Positions 12,206-23,601 of a stretch of 64,000 nucleotides of DNA are shown here, in pieces. A program made the position numbers and the translations under genes. Under the pieces are notes generated by a model, which was not told where the DNA came from, made no database searches, and was given only the letters and a program-made list of their open reading frames with translations. The stretch's first letter is position 1. Each line of letters opens with the position of its first letter. The stretch spans positions 171,050,394 to 171,114,393 of the forward strand of contig CP136069.1 of assembly GCA_032622095.1 (NCBI GenBank), given 5' to 3'. Source of the DNA: Siphonodentalium dalli (Eukaryota > Mollusca > Scaphopoda > Gadilida > Siphonodentaliidae).

Positions 12206-12325
12206 ATATCTAAACAATTTCCTCAATAAATAGGGCTCCTATTGCACTTTATTTATTTGTAGTCTGCTTGTGTCATCTTAACATCCATCCACATGAATAA
12301 TAGACCATTATAATATATCCCACAA
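12206..12325 (-). mobile_element. family B fragment (reverse)
   Basis: CTCAATAAATAGG, TAGTCTGCTTGTGTCAT, CATCCATCCACATGAATAAT and AGACCATTATAATA match, in reverse, the middle of family B. Neither terminus is present. It directly follows the retrotransposon tail, so the retrotransposon may have inserted into it. Confidence 0.55.
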
Positions 12326-12330
12326 TTAAT

Positions 12331-13505
12331 TGACCGAGTTCCGTGCATGTAGATGTGACAGTTTTCTGCAATATTTGAGGTACATGTGTAACAGAGGAAA
12401 GCATGTATGTGTACAACACTGTATTCAGTAATGACATTATAATACAGAAAGCCCTTTTATTTACAAGTGCACTGTGCACTCGTTTGCGTATACAGACATA
12501 ACTCCCATGTACAGTACTACTAACTGATCGCAGAGTACACAGGGCTTCAAAGGTACAAGGCCATCCATATTATCCGAACACGGACAATTGTAATTACGAA
12601 TGCAGCCGCTAACGTTTGTTAATATTACGGAAATTACAAAACTAGCCACAGGCATCATCAAATACTGTCCGCAGAAATAGATGCATGAATGGTATTGGTA
12701 AACAGATGGCAACAGAACATTGATCTTCACCAACAGCCGGCCGCATAGCCAAGCAGTGTTTTATCAAGTTAATTTCGCGATTGATCCCCATAACTGGTTC
12801 ATTGCAACAACGTATATTGACTGGAATAAACTCCACTCTGGCGGCACCGAAGCAGACCTCTGTGACAATTACTCGTGTTTCGAGAGCCGAAGAAAGCTAT
12901 CCGAAGACTGTAAGATCAATACTCGGGGCGTCAATCATTCAGACCCGTGTTTATATCAGCTTCCGCTCGTACCATTCGATTCGCATGCCCCGGTTAACAA
13001 CGGACGTGGCGCGGAAGTGCGTTATAGGAACTGTCGCAGAACGCATTTTCCAAAACGATCATTCGAGCAGACCTGCAGTCACGTGCACGTGGCTCTTGAA
13101 AGAAACGTCCGTGCAGTTTTGAAACAGGGCTGTGCGCGTATTTGAATGCTATTGTGCGACATGAAATTCGATACCGACCTGATTGCATGCTGCGCATCTA
13201 TGGACTGAAAAATCGGTAGTGCCACTTACTAAATACCTGGACATTATCCGTGATAATATTGTATAAAGGAGGAGCTAGTCTAAATTATACTCGGTATGGA
13301 GCGATCAATTGACAAGCCTTCATTCCCGCGGCTCAAACTGTAAGTTCGATTATAAACTTTATACACTTTACCTTTAACTTTGTCAGCCTATAGTTATGTG
13401 TTCAGAGAATATATATATGTGTGTGTGTGTGTGTGTTCAGAGAGCACCAAAACGTGCGGGATGTGAGGACCCGGTGATAATACATACCAAAAACAAAACA
13501 TTTAT
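12331..13505. other. unassigned stretch with open frames and a GT run
   Basis: Two overlapping + frames are open at 12720-13145 (141 codons) and 12781-13122 (113 codons), in sequence richer in CpG than its surroundings. Neither product has a motif I know, and no convincing splice sites define an exon. It may be a host exon, an old transposon gene or chance. A GT run lies at about 13417-13435. Confidence 0.35.
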
Positions 13506-14125
13506 TTAACCCTTGCTATATACTGAATGGATTCTCCCATTCAGTAGTAAAAGTCTACATTGTCTATAACTAGTGTACACGTAATAAAAGCAGACGACAG
13601 ACAGAACAATATATAGTATAAGAGCAGAATGATTCATATTCATAAGGGGAAAATGTATATGATTTAACCCTTTACCCAACAGAACGGCCCTGTGCCAATG
13701 CATTCTCTTATATATGCGAGTCGACCATAGGTCGCCTCGCATATATAAGAGAATGCATTGGCTTAACACATTAAAAATTATACAATTGTTAAAGAATGTA
13801 AGAAAAAATGGTAAAAAGTGTTTTAGGCTAATGCATTCTCTTATATATGCGAGGCGACATATGGTCGACTCGCATATATAAGAGAATGCATTGACACAGG
13901 GCATAACTGTAACCATCACAGTGTGGTCAATGAGCCGGTTCCAATGACATCCATATTTGTATGGTTTTATTGAGACAGACCCAAGATAATTTAGGCTGTT
14001 GCAGCTTTATTTGGCCGTTTTTGGCCGGTTTGTTGGGTAAAGGGTTAACTATGACATACATGTATAATCGTTTCTTGAAGTTATTATCTGAACATTTCCT
14101 ATGGGATATCTACTCATAAATGATG
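13506..14125 (+). mobile_element. family B element split by a family A insertion
   Basis: The left part, 13506-13663, starts TTAACCCTTGCTATATACTG and AATGGATTCTCC and includes the AAAAGCAGACGACAGACAG block. The right part, about 14049-14125, has TTGAAGTTATTATCTGAACA and CTACTCATAAATGATGG. Between them sits a complete family A element with TTAA on each side, so B is the older of the two. The right terminus of B is eroded. Confidence 0.7.
13664..14048 (-). mobile_element. family A hairpin element, copy 1 (complete, nested in family B)
   Basis: TTAA at 13664-13667 and 14045-14048 flank inverted ends CCCTTTACCCAACA / TGTTGGGTAAAGGG. Inside are two hairpins at about 13695-13766 and 13833-13893, each with CCAATGCATTCTC...TATATGCGAG arms and a CGACC-ATA-GGTCG-type loop. 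Compared with copies 2-5 the long flank (GGAACCGG..., CATACAAATATGG) is on the right, so this copy is inverted. TTAA targets and CCCT ends fit a piggyBac-type non-autonomous element. Confidence 0.88.
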
Positions 14126-14845
14126 GTTACAGACAATGTTACTTACCAAATGAGCTGTAAGCAAAACTAAAATGATTTAACGTGCGTGATCGTATAGTGT
14201 GCGTCGCTTTTGAATTGTGATGTTCGTTGATTTCGTATAACACGATTTGCCTGCTTTTTACATTATTGAAACATGCTTGGTAAACATGAATGGTGGTTGC
14301 TTGCTTGGTATTGGTTTACGCCATTTCAGAGGTTATTCCGTCTTAATACGTAGGGGTAGAGGAAAGACCGCGTAAAACGTTTATCTCAGTGGAAACCACT
14401 CCGCTGTACGCAACCAAAAAATCACCACAAAGCAACCGACATCATTGCGGAGATACACGAATCGTGTTGTTACCATCCATTAGTCACACAGTCATGAGTA
14501 GTCATCGGGATTAGAACCTACTTAGCTATAGCTGAACGACATATAATGCATACTGGCGTAATTCGCCATGCACTTTAAAAAATGGGTGCTGGGGCCCCTC
14601 ATGAGTGGCGGAAGACGTCCGGTGTACGCATGGTGCTCAAGGTCTATTCATTTGAGCGGAGAGCGAGTAGATTCATCGTCTGAGCGGGAGGAGTTGTGTC
14701 ACTTGAACTTACTTGCCCCGCCATTTCCAAGAAGAAGTCACTTCCTTCCGCAATTTCAGTATGAATATTGATAATGCCAAAAGAGAATATGCATGTTTAA
14801 ATAATATGATTATATTATGATTTACTTGATGTATAAATACAAGTA
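14126..14845. other. no recognisable gene
   Basis: An open stretch 14568-14771 (67 codons) is somewhat GC-rich but has no known motif. Nothing else was seen. Confidence 0.45.
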
Positions 14846-14941
14846 CAGTAATGCTCTAATTAATCGACTCCTTAACCACAGCAGAATTATGGGTAACTTT
14901 TCAGGATTTAGTCGGAAAGTCGATTAATTAGGGCATTACTG
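14846..14941. mobile_element. TA-flanked palindromic MITE, copy 3 (internally deleted)
   Basis: TA at 14844-14845 and 14942-14943 flank CAGTAATGCTCTAATTAATC...GATTAATTAGGGCATTACTG. Most of the right arm and the centre are missing, leaving 96 bp against 206 in copy 1. Both tips are intact. Confidence 0.85.
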
Positions 14942-14947
14942 TATATA

Positions 14948-15425
14948 TTAAAGGTTCTCAACCCGATAAAACTCCTCTCAATTACTATTTCAATGGCTTC
15001 GGGGGTCAAAAATATTTGATTCGAGTCGAGGAAGTCACCCATCAAAGCTCAGATTTGTTAGATATCGATTTTAGAAATCTATTATTTTTCATTATCGGGA
15101 ATACTATCTGGCCCAGAACTCAGTCAAAATTGCGTAAAAATTACCACTTGATTTTAGAGTTATTCATCCTTGTCTGTTTGAATAGATTTGGAGTACACAT
15201 CCAGAGCAGATTACGGCAGTTATTGGTACTCATCTCGAGAACATAACAAATTTGAAAAATCAATATCTAATAACTCTGAGCTTTGTTTGATGGGTTCCTC
15301 GACTCGAATCAAATATTTGTTTACCCCCAAAGCCAAAGAAATAGTAATATAGGACCCTCTGATCGGATTCTTGTTGTTGGAATCTGTTGAGATGGGGACC
15401 CTCTTTACGGGTTGAGTACCTTTAA
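14948..15425. mobile_element. family D TTAA element (complete, large inverted repeat)
   Basis: TTAA at 14948-14951 and 15422-15425 flank ends AGGTTCTCAACCCG and CGGGTTGAGTACCT. The arms extend inward: ACTATTTCAATGGCTTCGGG, then ATTTGATTCGAGTCGAGG and CATCAAAGCTCAG (14985-15055), recur inverted at 15270-15346. The central 130 bases are unique. It has no coding capacity. A TA-flanked MITE ends six bases before it. Confidence 0.7.
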
Positions 15426-16078
15426 CTTTAAAAAGTTGCTTCGAGAGACCGGTTTGGGACAAATGCACTTCCAAAACGCAAAAATAGATTTAACCTTATA
15501 CAAATGTATAGAATGGTGACTAACTCCGACCATTACTGGTTATTCATCAGACATCAATTACAATAAAGGTAGATATATTATCAATGAAGTCATGGATTGA
15601 ACGTATCTGTGTCATTTAAATGAAACAAAACTCTTGACATGGTTTTCTATTGGAAATTTCGATTTGTATCTATGTTGGTGCCGCAACTCCACTCTAAATT
15701 CAGAGTGTGCCAATTTTAGCATTTTCAAATCATAGCTTTAGATTACTCGTATCGTGTGGATGCCAATTATGAATCTAGGAATTTATTATTATTATTATTT
15801 AGTTGTTTGCTGCATTAAGTGCGTATCTTTGTACGGCGGGAGGTCCAACCATGATCTATGAGGTTCAATAGTACATGTATGTGATAGAGGGTTCTCTTAT
15901 AATAATGTGTGCAAGGAGGGTGCTTTTCTGGATTTCATCCATTGAACATTCCCGGGGAGCTTACCGATGTTTTCGCTCACACCCTCTTGGTCAAACCGTC
16001 GCCTCTACTATAAACGGGATGGTGGTAACCTTCGTGTGTCAACTGTGCACTGCGACCACATGCGACTCTGATGAATGT
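15426..16078. other. no recognisable gene; repeat fragment
   Basis: A piece at about 15670-15770 (GTTGGTGCCGC, then TTAGATTACTCGTATCGTG) resembles one unit of the 5796-7620 array. A TTATTATTATTATT run lies at about 15783-15798. Confidence 0.45.
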
Positions 16079-16343
16079 TCAAAAACTCGAAGTAATAATT
16101 TACGGACATACCTACTGTTCAAACTCAAGTACGAAATAGAACATTATCGCCGTCACACATTGCCAGTATTATACATGATTATGTTCCCTATACTGCGGTT
16201 AAGTAACCACAACTGGGCAATTAATAAAGGTCGCCGCATTCAACCATGCACTAATGGCATTCGATCGTAGAGAGTGTGTATTTCGTGCCGATGACATAAT
16301 AGAAGATGAAAAGCAATTTCTGTTAGAATGCAGCGCCTACCAC
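16079..16343 (+). mobile_element. decayed non-LTR retrotransposon C-terminal fragment
   Basis: One frame reads NNLRTYLLFKLKYEIEHY, then RLSNHNWAINKGRR. After a frameshift near 16260 another frame reads RECVFRADDIIEDEKQFLLE CSAYH. This is the order of the LRTY-LFK, R-SNH-L-IE-GR and C--C----IEDE-HFLL-C--Y motifs that close many invertebrate non-LTR elements. The second Cys of the knuckle is Arg and the His is Gln, so it is non-functional. It is a different family from the 11398-12205 copy. Confidence 0.75.
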
Positions 16344-16648
16344 ACACACACAACGCATTGACTATGCATACGCTTTTAAGGACGTCGTGCCATAAAACTT
16401 ATCTTATCCTTTTTGCCGGTCGATCTCTGTCTCTTTGAGACAACACACTCATGGGTTCACAATGTTATTGGCAATGCCTGATCAGGAGCAGCCTTGTGGT
16501 TTTAGTCAATGTCGGAAACCCTTATAAACCGAAATGGGTGATCATATTTTGATCAGGATGGAGCGCGACATTTCGACAGCTCCTGCTATCCATACGTGCC
16601 ATTCGCTGACAGTGAATAGAGAGCAAGCCGCCTGCAAATAACGTATCT

Positions 16649-16747
16649 GCAGAATGAGGTCCCCAGAAGGTGAATTTAGTGATAATATCCCGCACAGCGG
16701 GCTAGCTATAGCGACACTGAATTCATCCTATGTGGACCTCATTCTGC
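16649..16747. mobile_element. palindromic mini-element P, copy 1
   Basis: GCAGAATGAGGTCCCCAGAA and GTGAATTTAGTGA pair with GTGGACCTCATTCTGC at the right end; the centre is CCCGCACAGCGGGCTAGC. The 99 bp have no coding capacity. The same structure occurs again 300 bp downstream. Confidence 0.75.
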
Positions 16748-16948
16748 TTATGCCTCGTCTTCTGGGAAGTATATATGATCTCAAATTAACATTGTTGTTA
16801 GTTACGTTTTCTCTTCTGGGAAGTTTCTATATCCCCCTAGTTTGCAGAAGATAAAAAATATAATCGAGGTGACTAATGTGTGAACATCACCAACGTCAAC
16901 AGGAGAACTTCAATCTCATCCTATGTCTCCCGCAGCAGTTGATGCTAA

Positions 16949-17042
16949 GCAGAATGAGGTTCCCAGATGGTGAATTTGGTGATGCTAGCCCGCCGTGTGG
17001 GTTAGCGTCACTAAATTCACCCCCCTGGGGACCTCATTCTGC
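16949..17042. mobile_element. palindromic mini-element P, copy 2
   Basis: Starts GCAGAATGAGGTTCCCAGAT and ends GGGGACCTCATTCTGC, with a TAGCCCGCC-GTG-TGGGTTAGC centre. It is the same family as 16649-16747, with about 85% similarity by eye. Between the copies a short direct repeat around TCTTCTGGGAAGT (16758 and 16813) is also present. Confidence 0.75.
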
Positions 17043-17111
17043 AAATGACAGACACACTATTTGCAGGGTTATATATAGGTTTCGCAACCCCACAATTAGC
17101 AACTACGACTA

Positions 17112-17201
17112 CAGTAATCGACTTCTTAACCACATCAGAATTATGGGTAACTTTTCAGGATTTAGTCGTGGTTAAGAAGTCGATTACTTAGAGCATAACT
17201 G
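17112..17201. mobile_element. TA-flanked palindromic MITE, copy 4 (internally deleted)
   Basis: TA at 17110-17111 and 17202-17203 flank CAGTAATCGACTTCTTAACC ... GTTAAGAAGTCGATTACTTA. The left arm reaches TCAGGATTTAGTCG and then jumps straight to the terminal right arm; the total is 90 bp. Confidence 0.82.
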
Positions 17202-17284
17202 TATATGAGCTATGCAATGTTATAACAGTTTTGTTGGACCAATTAGAGAGGGTTCGCAAAAATAACGACGACGGTTTGGGTTAT

Positions 17285-17690
17285 TGAACACGGCAATCGA
17301 GATATATAAGAGTAGGATATGTCTGTCTGTCTGTCTGTCTGGACCGATTTCAACCAAATTTGGTGTTGTGATTCGGGTTACCCTGGCGGAGGTTAGTTAA
17401 AGTGATGTGAAACAATCGGGTAGGGTATCAAATAGAAATGTAGAATAATCTTGTTCAAAATAGTATTACTCTACAAATAGTATATCCAAATGAACAACAC
17501 ACTCCATTATTCTTGTAAATTAATTAAATGCATTGACTATCGGTGGCGAAACTGTTTTCATCAGTTTACTGAATCGAGTAGTAGATATTTACAATTGACC
17601 ATAGTTCAGACGATGTTTTCTTTGGAGTTGTACGGTCGATTTGCTTAATATTTCGGGCGATGTTACTAAAATGCTACATTCCTCCAGTTG
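17285..17690. repeat. interspersed repeat F, copy 2
   Basis: Contains CTGTCTGTCTGTCTGTCTGG and GATTTCAACCAAATTTGGTG, then a segment (17440-17650) matching 4780-5000. The start motif is common in invertebrate dispersed repeats, but I cannot name the class. Confidence 0.45.
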
Positions 17691-17721
17691 GCATAGCACC
17701 TGGATACTAACTTATCAGTTT

Positions 17722-19989
17722 CACTGAGTGTATGCATGATACAACATAACTAATTGACTGAGTGTCTGTGTGATACAACAAAACTAATTGACTGAGTGTC
17801 TGTATGACACAACATAACTATTTGACTGAGTGTATGTATGATACAACATAACTAATTGACTGAGTGTATGTATGATACAACATTCTTTATTGACTGCGTG
17901 CCTGTATGATACAACATAACTAATTGACTGACTGATGTGTGATACAACATAACTCATTTACTGAGTGTATGTATGATACAACATAACTAATTGACTGTTA
18001 GTATGTTACAACATAACTAATTGACTGAGTGTCTGTATGATACAACATTCTTTATTGACTGCGTGCCTGTATGATACAACATAACTAATTGACTGACTGA
18101 TGTATGATACAACATAACTAATTGACTGAGTGTCTGTATGATACAACATTCTTTATTGACTGCGTGCCTGTATGATACAACATAACTAATTGACTGACTG
18201 ATGTATGATACAACTTAACTAATTAACTGACTGATGTATGATACAACATAACTAATTAACTGATTGACTGTGATACAACATAACTAATTGACTGCGTGCT
18301 TGTATGATACAACATAACTAATTGACTGAGTGTATGTATGGCACAACATAACTAATTGACTGAGTATATGTATGATACAACATAACTAATTGACTGAGTA
18401 CATGTATGATACAACATAGCTAATTGACTGTCTGTGTGATAAAAAATAACTAATTGACTAGTATATGTATGACACAACAAAACTAATTGACTGAGTGTTT
18501 GTATGATACAACATAACTAATTGACTGAGTGTATATATGACACAACATAACTAATTGACTGAGTGTATGTATGATACAACATTCTTTCCTGACTGCGTGC
18601 CTGTATGATACAACATTATTAATTGACTGTTTGTATGTTACAACATAACTAATTGACTGAGTGTATGTATGGCACAACATAACTAATTGACTGAGTATAT
18701 CTATGACACAACAAAACTAATTGACTGAGTGTTTGTATGATACAACATAGCCAATTGACTGAGTGTCTGTATGATACAACAAAACTAATTGACTGAGTGT
18801 CTGTATGATACAACACAACTAATTGACTGAGTGTCTGTATGATACAACATAGCCAATTGACTGAGTAAATGTATGTTACAACATAACTAATTGACTGAAT
18901 GTATATATGACACAACATAACTAATTGACTGAGTGTATGTATGACACAACATTCTTTCCTGACTGCGTGCCTGTATGATACAACATTATTAATTGACTGT
19001 TTGTATGTTACAACATAACTAATTAACTGAGTGTATGTATGATACAACATAACTAATTGACTGAGTGTCTGTATGATACAACATAACTGATAGAATGAGT
19101 GCATGTACGATACAACATAACTAATTGACTGAGTGTATGTATGATACACCATGACTAATTGACTGAGTGTCTGTATGATACAACATGATTAATTGACTGA
19201 GTGTCTATGGTACAACATAACTGACTGAGTGTCTGTATGATACAGCATAACTAATTGACTGAGTGTATGTATGATACAACATGACTAATTGACTGAGTGT
19301 CTATGATATAACATAACTGACTGAGTGTCTGTATGATACAACATAACTAATTGACTGAGAGTATGTATGATACAACATTCTTTATTGGCTGTGTGCCTGT
19401 ATGGTACAACATAACTAATATAATGAGTGCATGTATGATACAACATAACTAATTGACTGAGTGTCTGTATGATACACCATGACTAATTGACTGAGTGTCT
19501 GTATGATACAACATGATTAATTGACTGAGTGTCTATGGTACAACATAACTGACTGAGTGTCTGTATGATACAGCATAACTAATTGACTGAGTGTATGTAT
19601 GATACAACATGACTAATTGACTGAGTGTCTATGATATAACATAACTGACTGAGTGTCTGTATGATACACCATGACTAATTGACTGAGTGTATGTATGATA
19701 CAACATGATCAATTGACTGAGTGTCTATGGTACAACATAACTGACTGATTGTCTGTATGATACAGCATAACTAATTGACTGATTGTATGTATGATACAAC
19801 ATGACTAATTGACTGAGTGTCTATGATATAACATAACTGACTGAGTGTCTGTATGATACAACATAACTAATTGACATCGCGTTTGTATGATACAACATAA
19901 CTAATTAACTGCGTGTCTGGCTGATACAACATAACTAATTGACATCGTGTTTGTATGATACAACATAACTAATTGACTGAGTGTCTGTA
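17722..19989. repeat. minisatellite, 34-bp unit, about 66 copies
   Basis: The unit core is ACAACATAACTAATTGACTG followed by AGTGTMTGTATGAT. Variants include a CATTCTTTATTGACTGCGTG form, recurring at intervals (17883, 18044, 18147, 18584, 18950, 19376), and shorter units lacking part of the core. Because the stop codons are avoided in one minus frame, a 167-codon open frame (18649-19152) appears, but with a unit length not divisible by three the reading frame rotates and this is best read as chance. Confidence 0.92.
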
Positions 19990-21861
19990 GACATTGATAC
20001 CATATCTGTTTGCCTGTTGGGACATTACGGCTAGTTAGAACGTGCACATAGTTTGATGACGTAGTACCCTGTCCCTAATCGTTATCTCATATCCGTGCGC
20101 TTTGCGAAATATCTCTATTAACATACGGTTGCAATAGATCAGGGGCACATCTAATGTATGGGTTGATGAAAATGGACGTGTGAAAGGATACTGCCATTTC
20201 TCCTTTGTTTTTCATTGTTCAATAAATTTGTCTTTTAAAACGCACACGGTTGTAGTTCCTTGTATGGCTCCAGACAGCGCGACCATTGCTGGCGTACAAC
20301 TATGTTCCATCAGCAAACTGTTCACATACTTTTCAGATATATCAGCGCTGCTCTTACACTAATAACATTTAGACAGTAATCCAATCATTTCCATCTAATA
20401 ATTGAACATGAACAGATTAACGAGAGGAGTATATATGCATACGGACATGACGGCCAAGGAATATAGCGACCACTTATTCGCAATCGATTGTGAGATTGGA
20501 TACACTATTCGCGGCGAAGAGACAATTTTCCTGGTGATTATTTACTTTCATCATCTTACCAATCGCTGCTTAAATTGTCCATCACGTCTTGGTAAATCGT
20601 CGGTATGTATTCAATGATTGATGCCTATTTTATGCCGTATTGTCTAGACGGAGCCCAGCTTTCCTCAGATTATGGCCCGTCAGTACCCGTATAGGCTCCC
20701 TCCTAAACCGTTCCCCTGAACTGACACTCTCATTCTCTCGTCGTTGTTGCTGTTATCGTCGCCATCATCATCACCATCATCATCATCATAATCATCATCA
20801 TAATAATCATCGTCATCATCACCATTATATTTATAATCATCATGTATACCGCAATGAACTGAATTTCCATTATATCGTACGTTTTACGTTGCCACAATCC
20901 ATTAGAATGTGGCGCACTTGATACATGCACATTTGTATTCGTATTGTGGTTTCACCAGCTATGTCTGGTTAGCGAGAAGACTCCGCGGTGTATCGTATTT
21001 ACGTCTGGCACTGAATTACGCTTCCGAGATAAATTAATCTAGTAATGTGTGAATTTGATGTGATTCGTATACAGCGTTAACTACTGGTAACCAGCAGTCG
21101 ACATCCATTTAGGAATATCAGATAATGAACTGACGGGAGCAGACTGCACGGGTGTACCGAGAATGGGCGGATAGACGGCAAGTGCGAGGTTCACATTTGA
21201 AAGCGCGAGCCGCAGGCATCAGTCTAGTTGCCAATGGTCAGCTGATCGCCAGCATTGTGTCGCAACATGGTCAGGTGACACAGTGTTCATACATACACAC
21301 ATACATGCACAGAAATGTGATGTTCTGCAATCTAAATCTGCCCAATATTTACGGTCATACTGCTCAGATATCTCACTAGAGTGTAGGTATAGGCTGAGTC
21401 AGGCAAGGTTTTGGCGGCTCATATAGAATGTGTTGTATATTATGTTGCACATAATTCGACAAGCCATAGTGTGCGCAGCTACCACTTTCAAAATGAACTG
21501 GTTTTAACGCAAACAAGAAACGACCGACGAACATTCGAGGTGTAGAATGGAGTAGCCCTAACTTAAGTTATATTTAAGGAGAGAACACATTTGCAATCAA
21601 TGCGATGACTTGACATGTATGACATATTGGATTCTGCTTTATCACCAACTTGCCCTATCTTTTTAAGGCTTGACAGTCTTCGTAATTAAACTCGTCATAA
21701 GTATTAGAAACCACTATTAAAATATGACGGATTGTTTGGTCCTTCGTTCAGTGTCGTCCATGGTAATGATATATTTAATTATATAGGCTGACAAGTATTA
21801 ATAATACAATTAATTAATATGAAATATCTCCAACTAACCATATTTTAAAACTGTATTGGTT
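19990..21861. other. no recognisable gene; CAT-rich run
   Basis: A CAT/CAT-AAT microsatellite lies at about 20762-20835 and yields spurious poly-His and poly-Met frames. No other feature can be supported. Confidence 0.5.
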
Positions 21862-22289
21862 AAATCGTAAGTCGGGATGTTTTTTACACTGTGCCAATGC
21901 ATTCTCTTATATATGCGAGTCGACCACATGTCGCCTCGCATATATAAGAGAATGCATTGGCCTAACAATATTTTTTCATTTTTTTTAAATAAATGTTTCT
22001 TACAATTTTTAGGACATAAAATAAAAAGCATCCATTACCATGCAGGGAGCCCCACACATATATAGAAGCATATAGAAGAGTGTCGTATGTTCATGCTTGT
22101 CTGGTGCTCTGTATGGGTGAAATTATAAAATTGTTAAAGAATACAAGAAAAAATTATTAAAATTGTAAAAAATTGTTAGGCCAATGCATTCTCTTATATA
22201 TGCTAGGTCGACTCGCATATATAAGAGAATGCATTGGCACAGGGTAAAACAAATCCCGACTTACGACTGGATTTGATATGGCGGGTCAC
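21862..22289. mobile_element. family C hairpin element, copy 3 (left tip lost)
   Basis: The right end ACGACTGGATTTGATATGGC + GGGTCAC is intact; the left end begins only at AAATCGTAAGTCGGGAT. The two hairpins lie at about 21894-21960 and 22183-22237. The loop of the second is shortened (GCTAGGTCGACTCGC). The region between the hairpins, with CAGGGAGCCCCACACATATA, matches the copy at 61510. Confidence 0.8.
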
Positions 22290-22431
22290 ATATTTTTATG
22301 TCGACCACAGTTCCACCCATATTCATGTTACATTGCTCATTCAATTTATATACATGTGACATCTTTGTATAAAATTGTATAGATATCTGTATCATTACCA
22401 ATAAATAATCTAATCTAAATCTAATCTAAAT
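22290..22431 (+). mobile_element. possible non-LTR retrotransposon tail
   Basis: GATATCTGTATCATTACCAA, then TAAATAATCTAATCTAAATC with repeated CTAAT/CTAAA units (22406-22431), looks like the 3' terminus and short-repeat tail of a 5'-truncated non-LTR element. There is no coding sequence to confirm it. Confidence 0.35.
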
Positions 22432-23601
22432 GTAGTACTTAATAATTTTGAACTATGTACTTCCTTATGTCTGCAATTTCCTTTTTCGAAACCACATTGG
22501 ACCGGTACATGTACTATGTGTTGAGTGTTCTGATATTTGCCAATAGAATCGTGTCCAGCAACAATGTCAACATCAGCGTATTAACGCACATTGTTCAGTT
22601 ATCTTGAGACCGTCGCCGGATTATAAAACTAATCAGCTTCTAGAATGTTTCCATTACTTGCAAATAATGTCTGATATCGCCACTGTAATTGTGGTTTATA
22701 TAGAATGGACGAGAGCCAGATACTCAGGATCTAGTGCATCCCCACGGACACTCTTTGGGGGATTGCGGTCGTAAGGTAGTGAATGGCGAAATGTTAAACA
22801 CATCCGCGCCTGGCTGACGAGCCAGACATCGATACAAATAAAGGAATGGAATAACGTCTGTGAAAGCTCTGCAGTATTGTTAGTAATCTAATAATGGGCC
22901 CGTCTGATATACACAACCTTACGTATGACAATCGTCCCGTGAGTCTCAAATGCTATGTGTGCGTGTGCAGTACGCAGCTATGGCTCTCAACATGAACCGA
23001 CTTTATCAACACAATAGACCGACGAACACTCTAAGTGCTGAGTGGACTAGCCACACCTTTTGGGGTTTTTTTAAGCAGATAAAACACATTGGGCGACACA
23101 TAATACTTAATAATTGTGAGTTATGTACTCCATCGTGTCTGAAATTGCCTTTATTTCGAAAACAAATTGGACCGGTGCGTGCACACGAGATTGAGTGTGT
23201 GCCCAGCAACTGTCAATATCAGCGTACTGTGGCAAATTGTTCAACTATCTTGAGACCGTCGCCCGACTCGAATACGAATAAGCTTCTAACAATGTTTCCA
23301 TTACTCAAATCTCTTCAAATAATGTCTGGTGTCGCCAATGTAATTGTGGTTCATTTAGCGTTCGCGATATCAGGATATCCCGGAACAATAGCAGACCCAC
23401 AGGCACCCTTATGAGATTACAGTCGTAGAGTAATGGGAGACATCGTCTCAAATACATCCTCGCCTTGCTGACGAGCGGGAGATCGAAACAGACAGGGGAA
23501 TGGAATCACGTCTGTGCATGATTGTTAGTAATCAAATGATGGGCCCGTCTGATATGCACAAGCCTTCTGTGTGACAATCGTCCCGTGAGTCTCAGAGACT
23601 T
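22432..23601. repeat. diverged direct duplication, about 500-bp unit
   Basis: Copy 1 (22432-22950) and copy 2 (23098-23601) share in order ACTTAATAATT, TTCGAAAAC-type, ATTGGACCGGT, CAGCAAC..TGTCAA, ATCAGCGTA, ATCTTGAGACCGTCGCC, AAATAATGTCTG, GCCA.TGTAATTGTGGTT, GGAATGGAAT.ACGTCTGTG, TGGGCCCGTCTGATAT and GACAATCGTCCCGTGAGTCT. An open frame of 154 codons (22950-23414) in copy 2 is not kept in copy 1 and has no known motif. Confidence 0.75.

Noticed and set aside
13506-13919. Recurring peptide CILLYMRVDHRSPRIYKRMHW in many short frames (13.5, 21.9, 25.9, 55.9, 60.9, 61.5 kb)
   Set aside because: It is the translation of the transposon hairpin, which reads open on both strands because it is palindromic. 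It is not a protein family.
14400-14540. Possible tRNA-derived SINE (GGGATTAGAACC like a B box)
   Set aside because: No matching A box at the right spacing and no tail, so it is not supported.
20640-20930. Poly-His and poly-Met frames
   Set aside because: They come from a CAT/ATG microsatellite read on the two strands.
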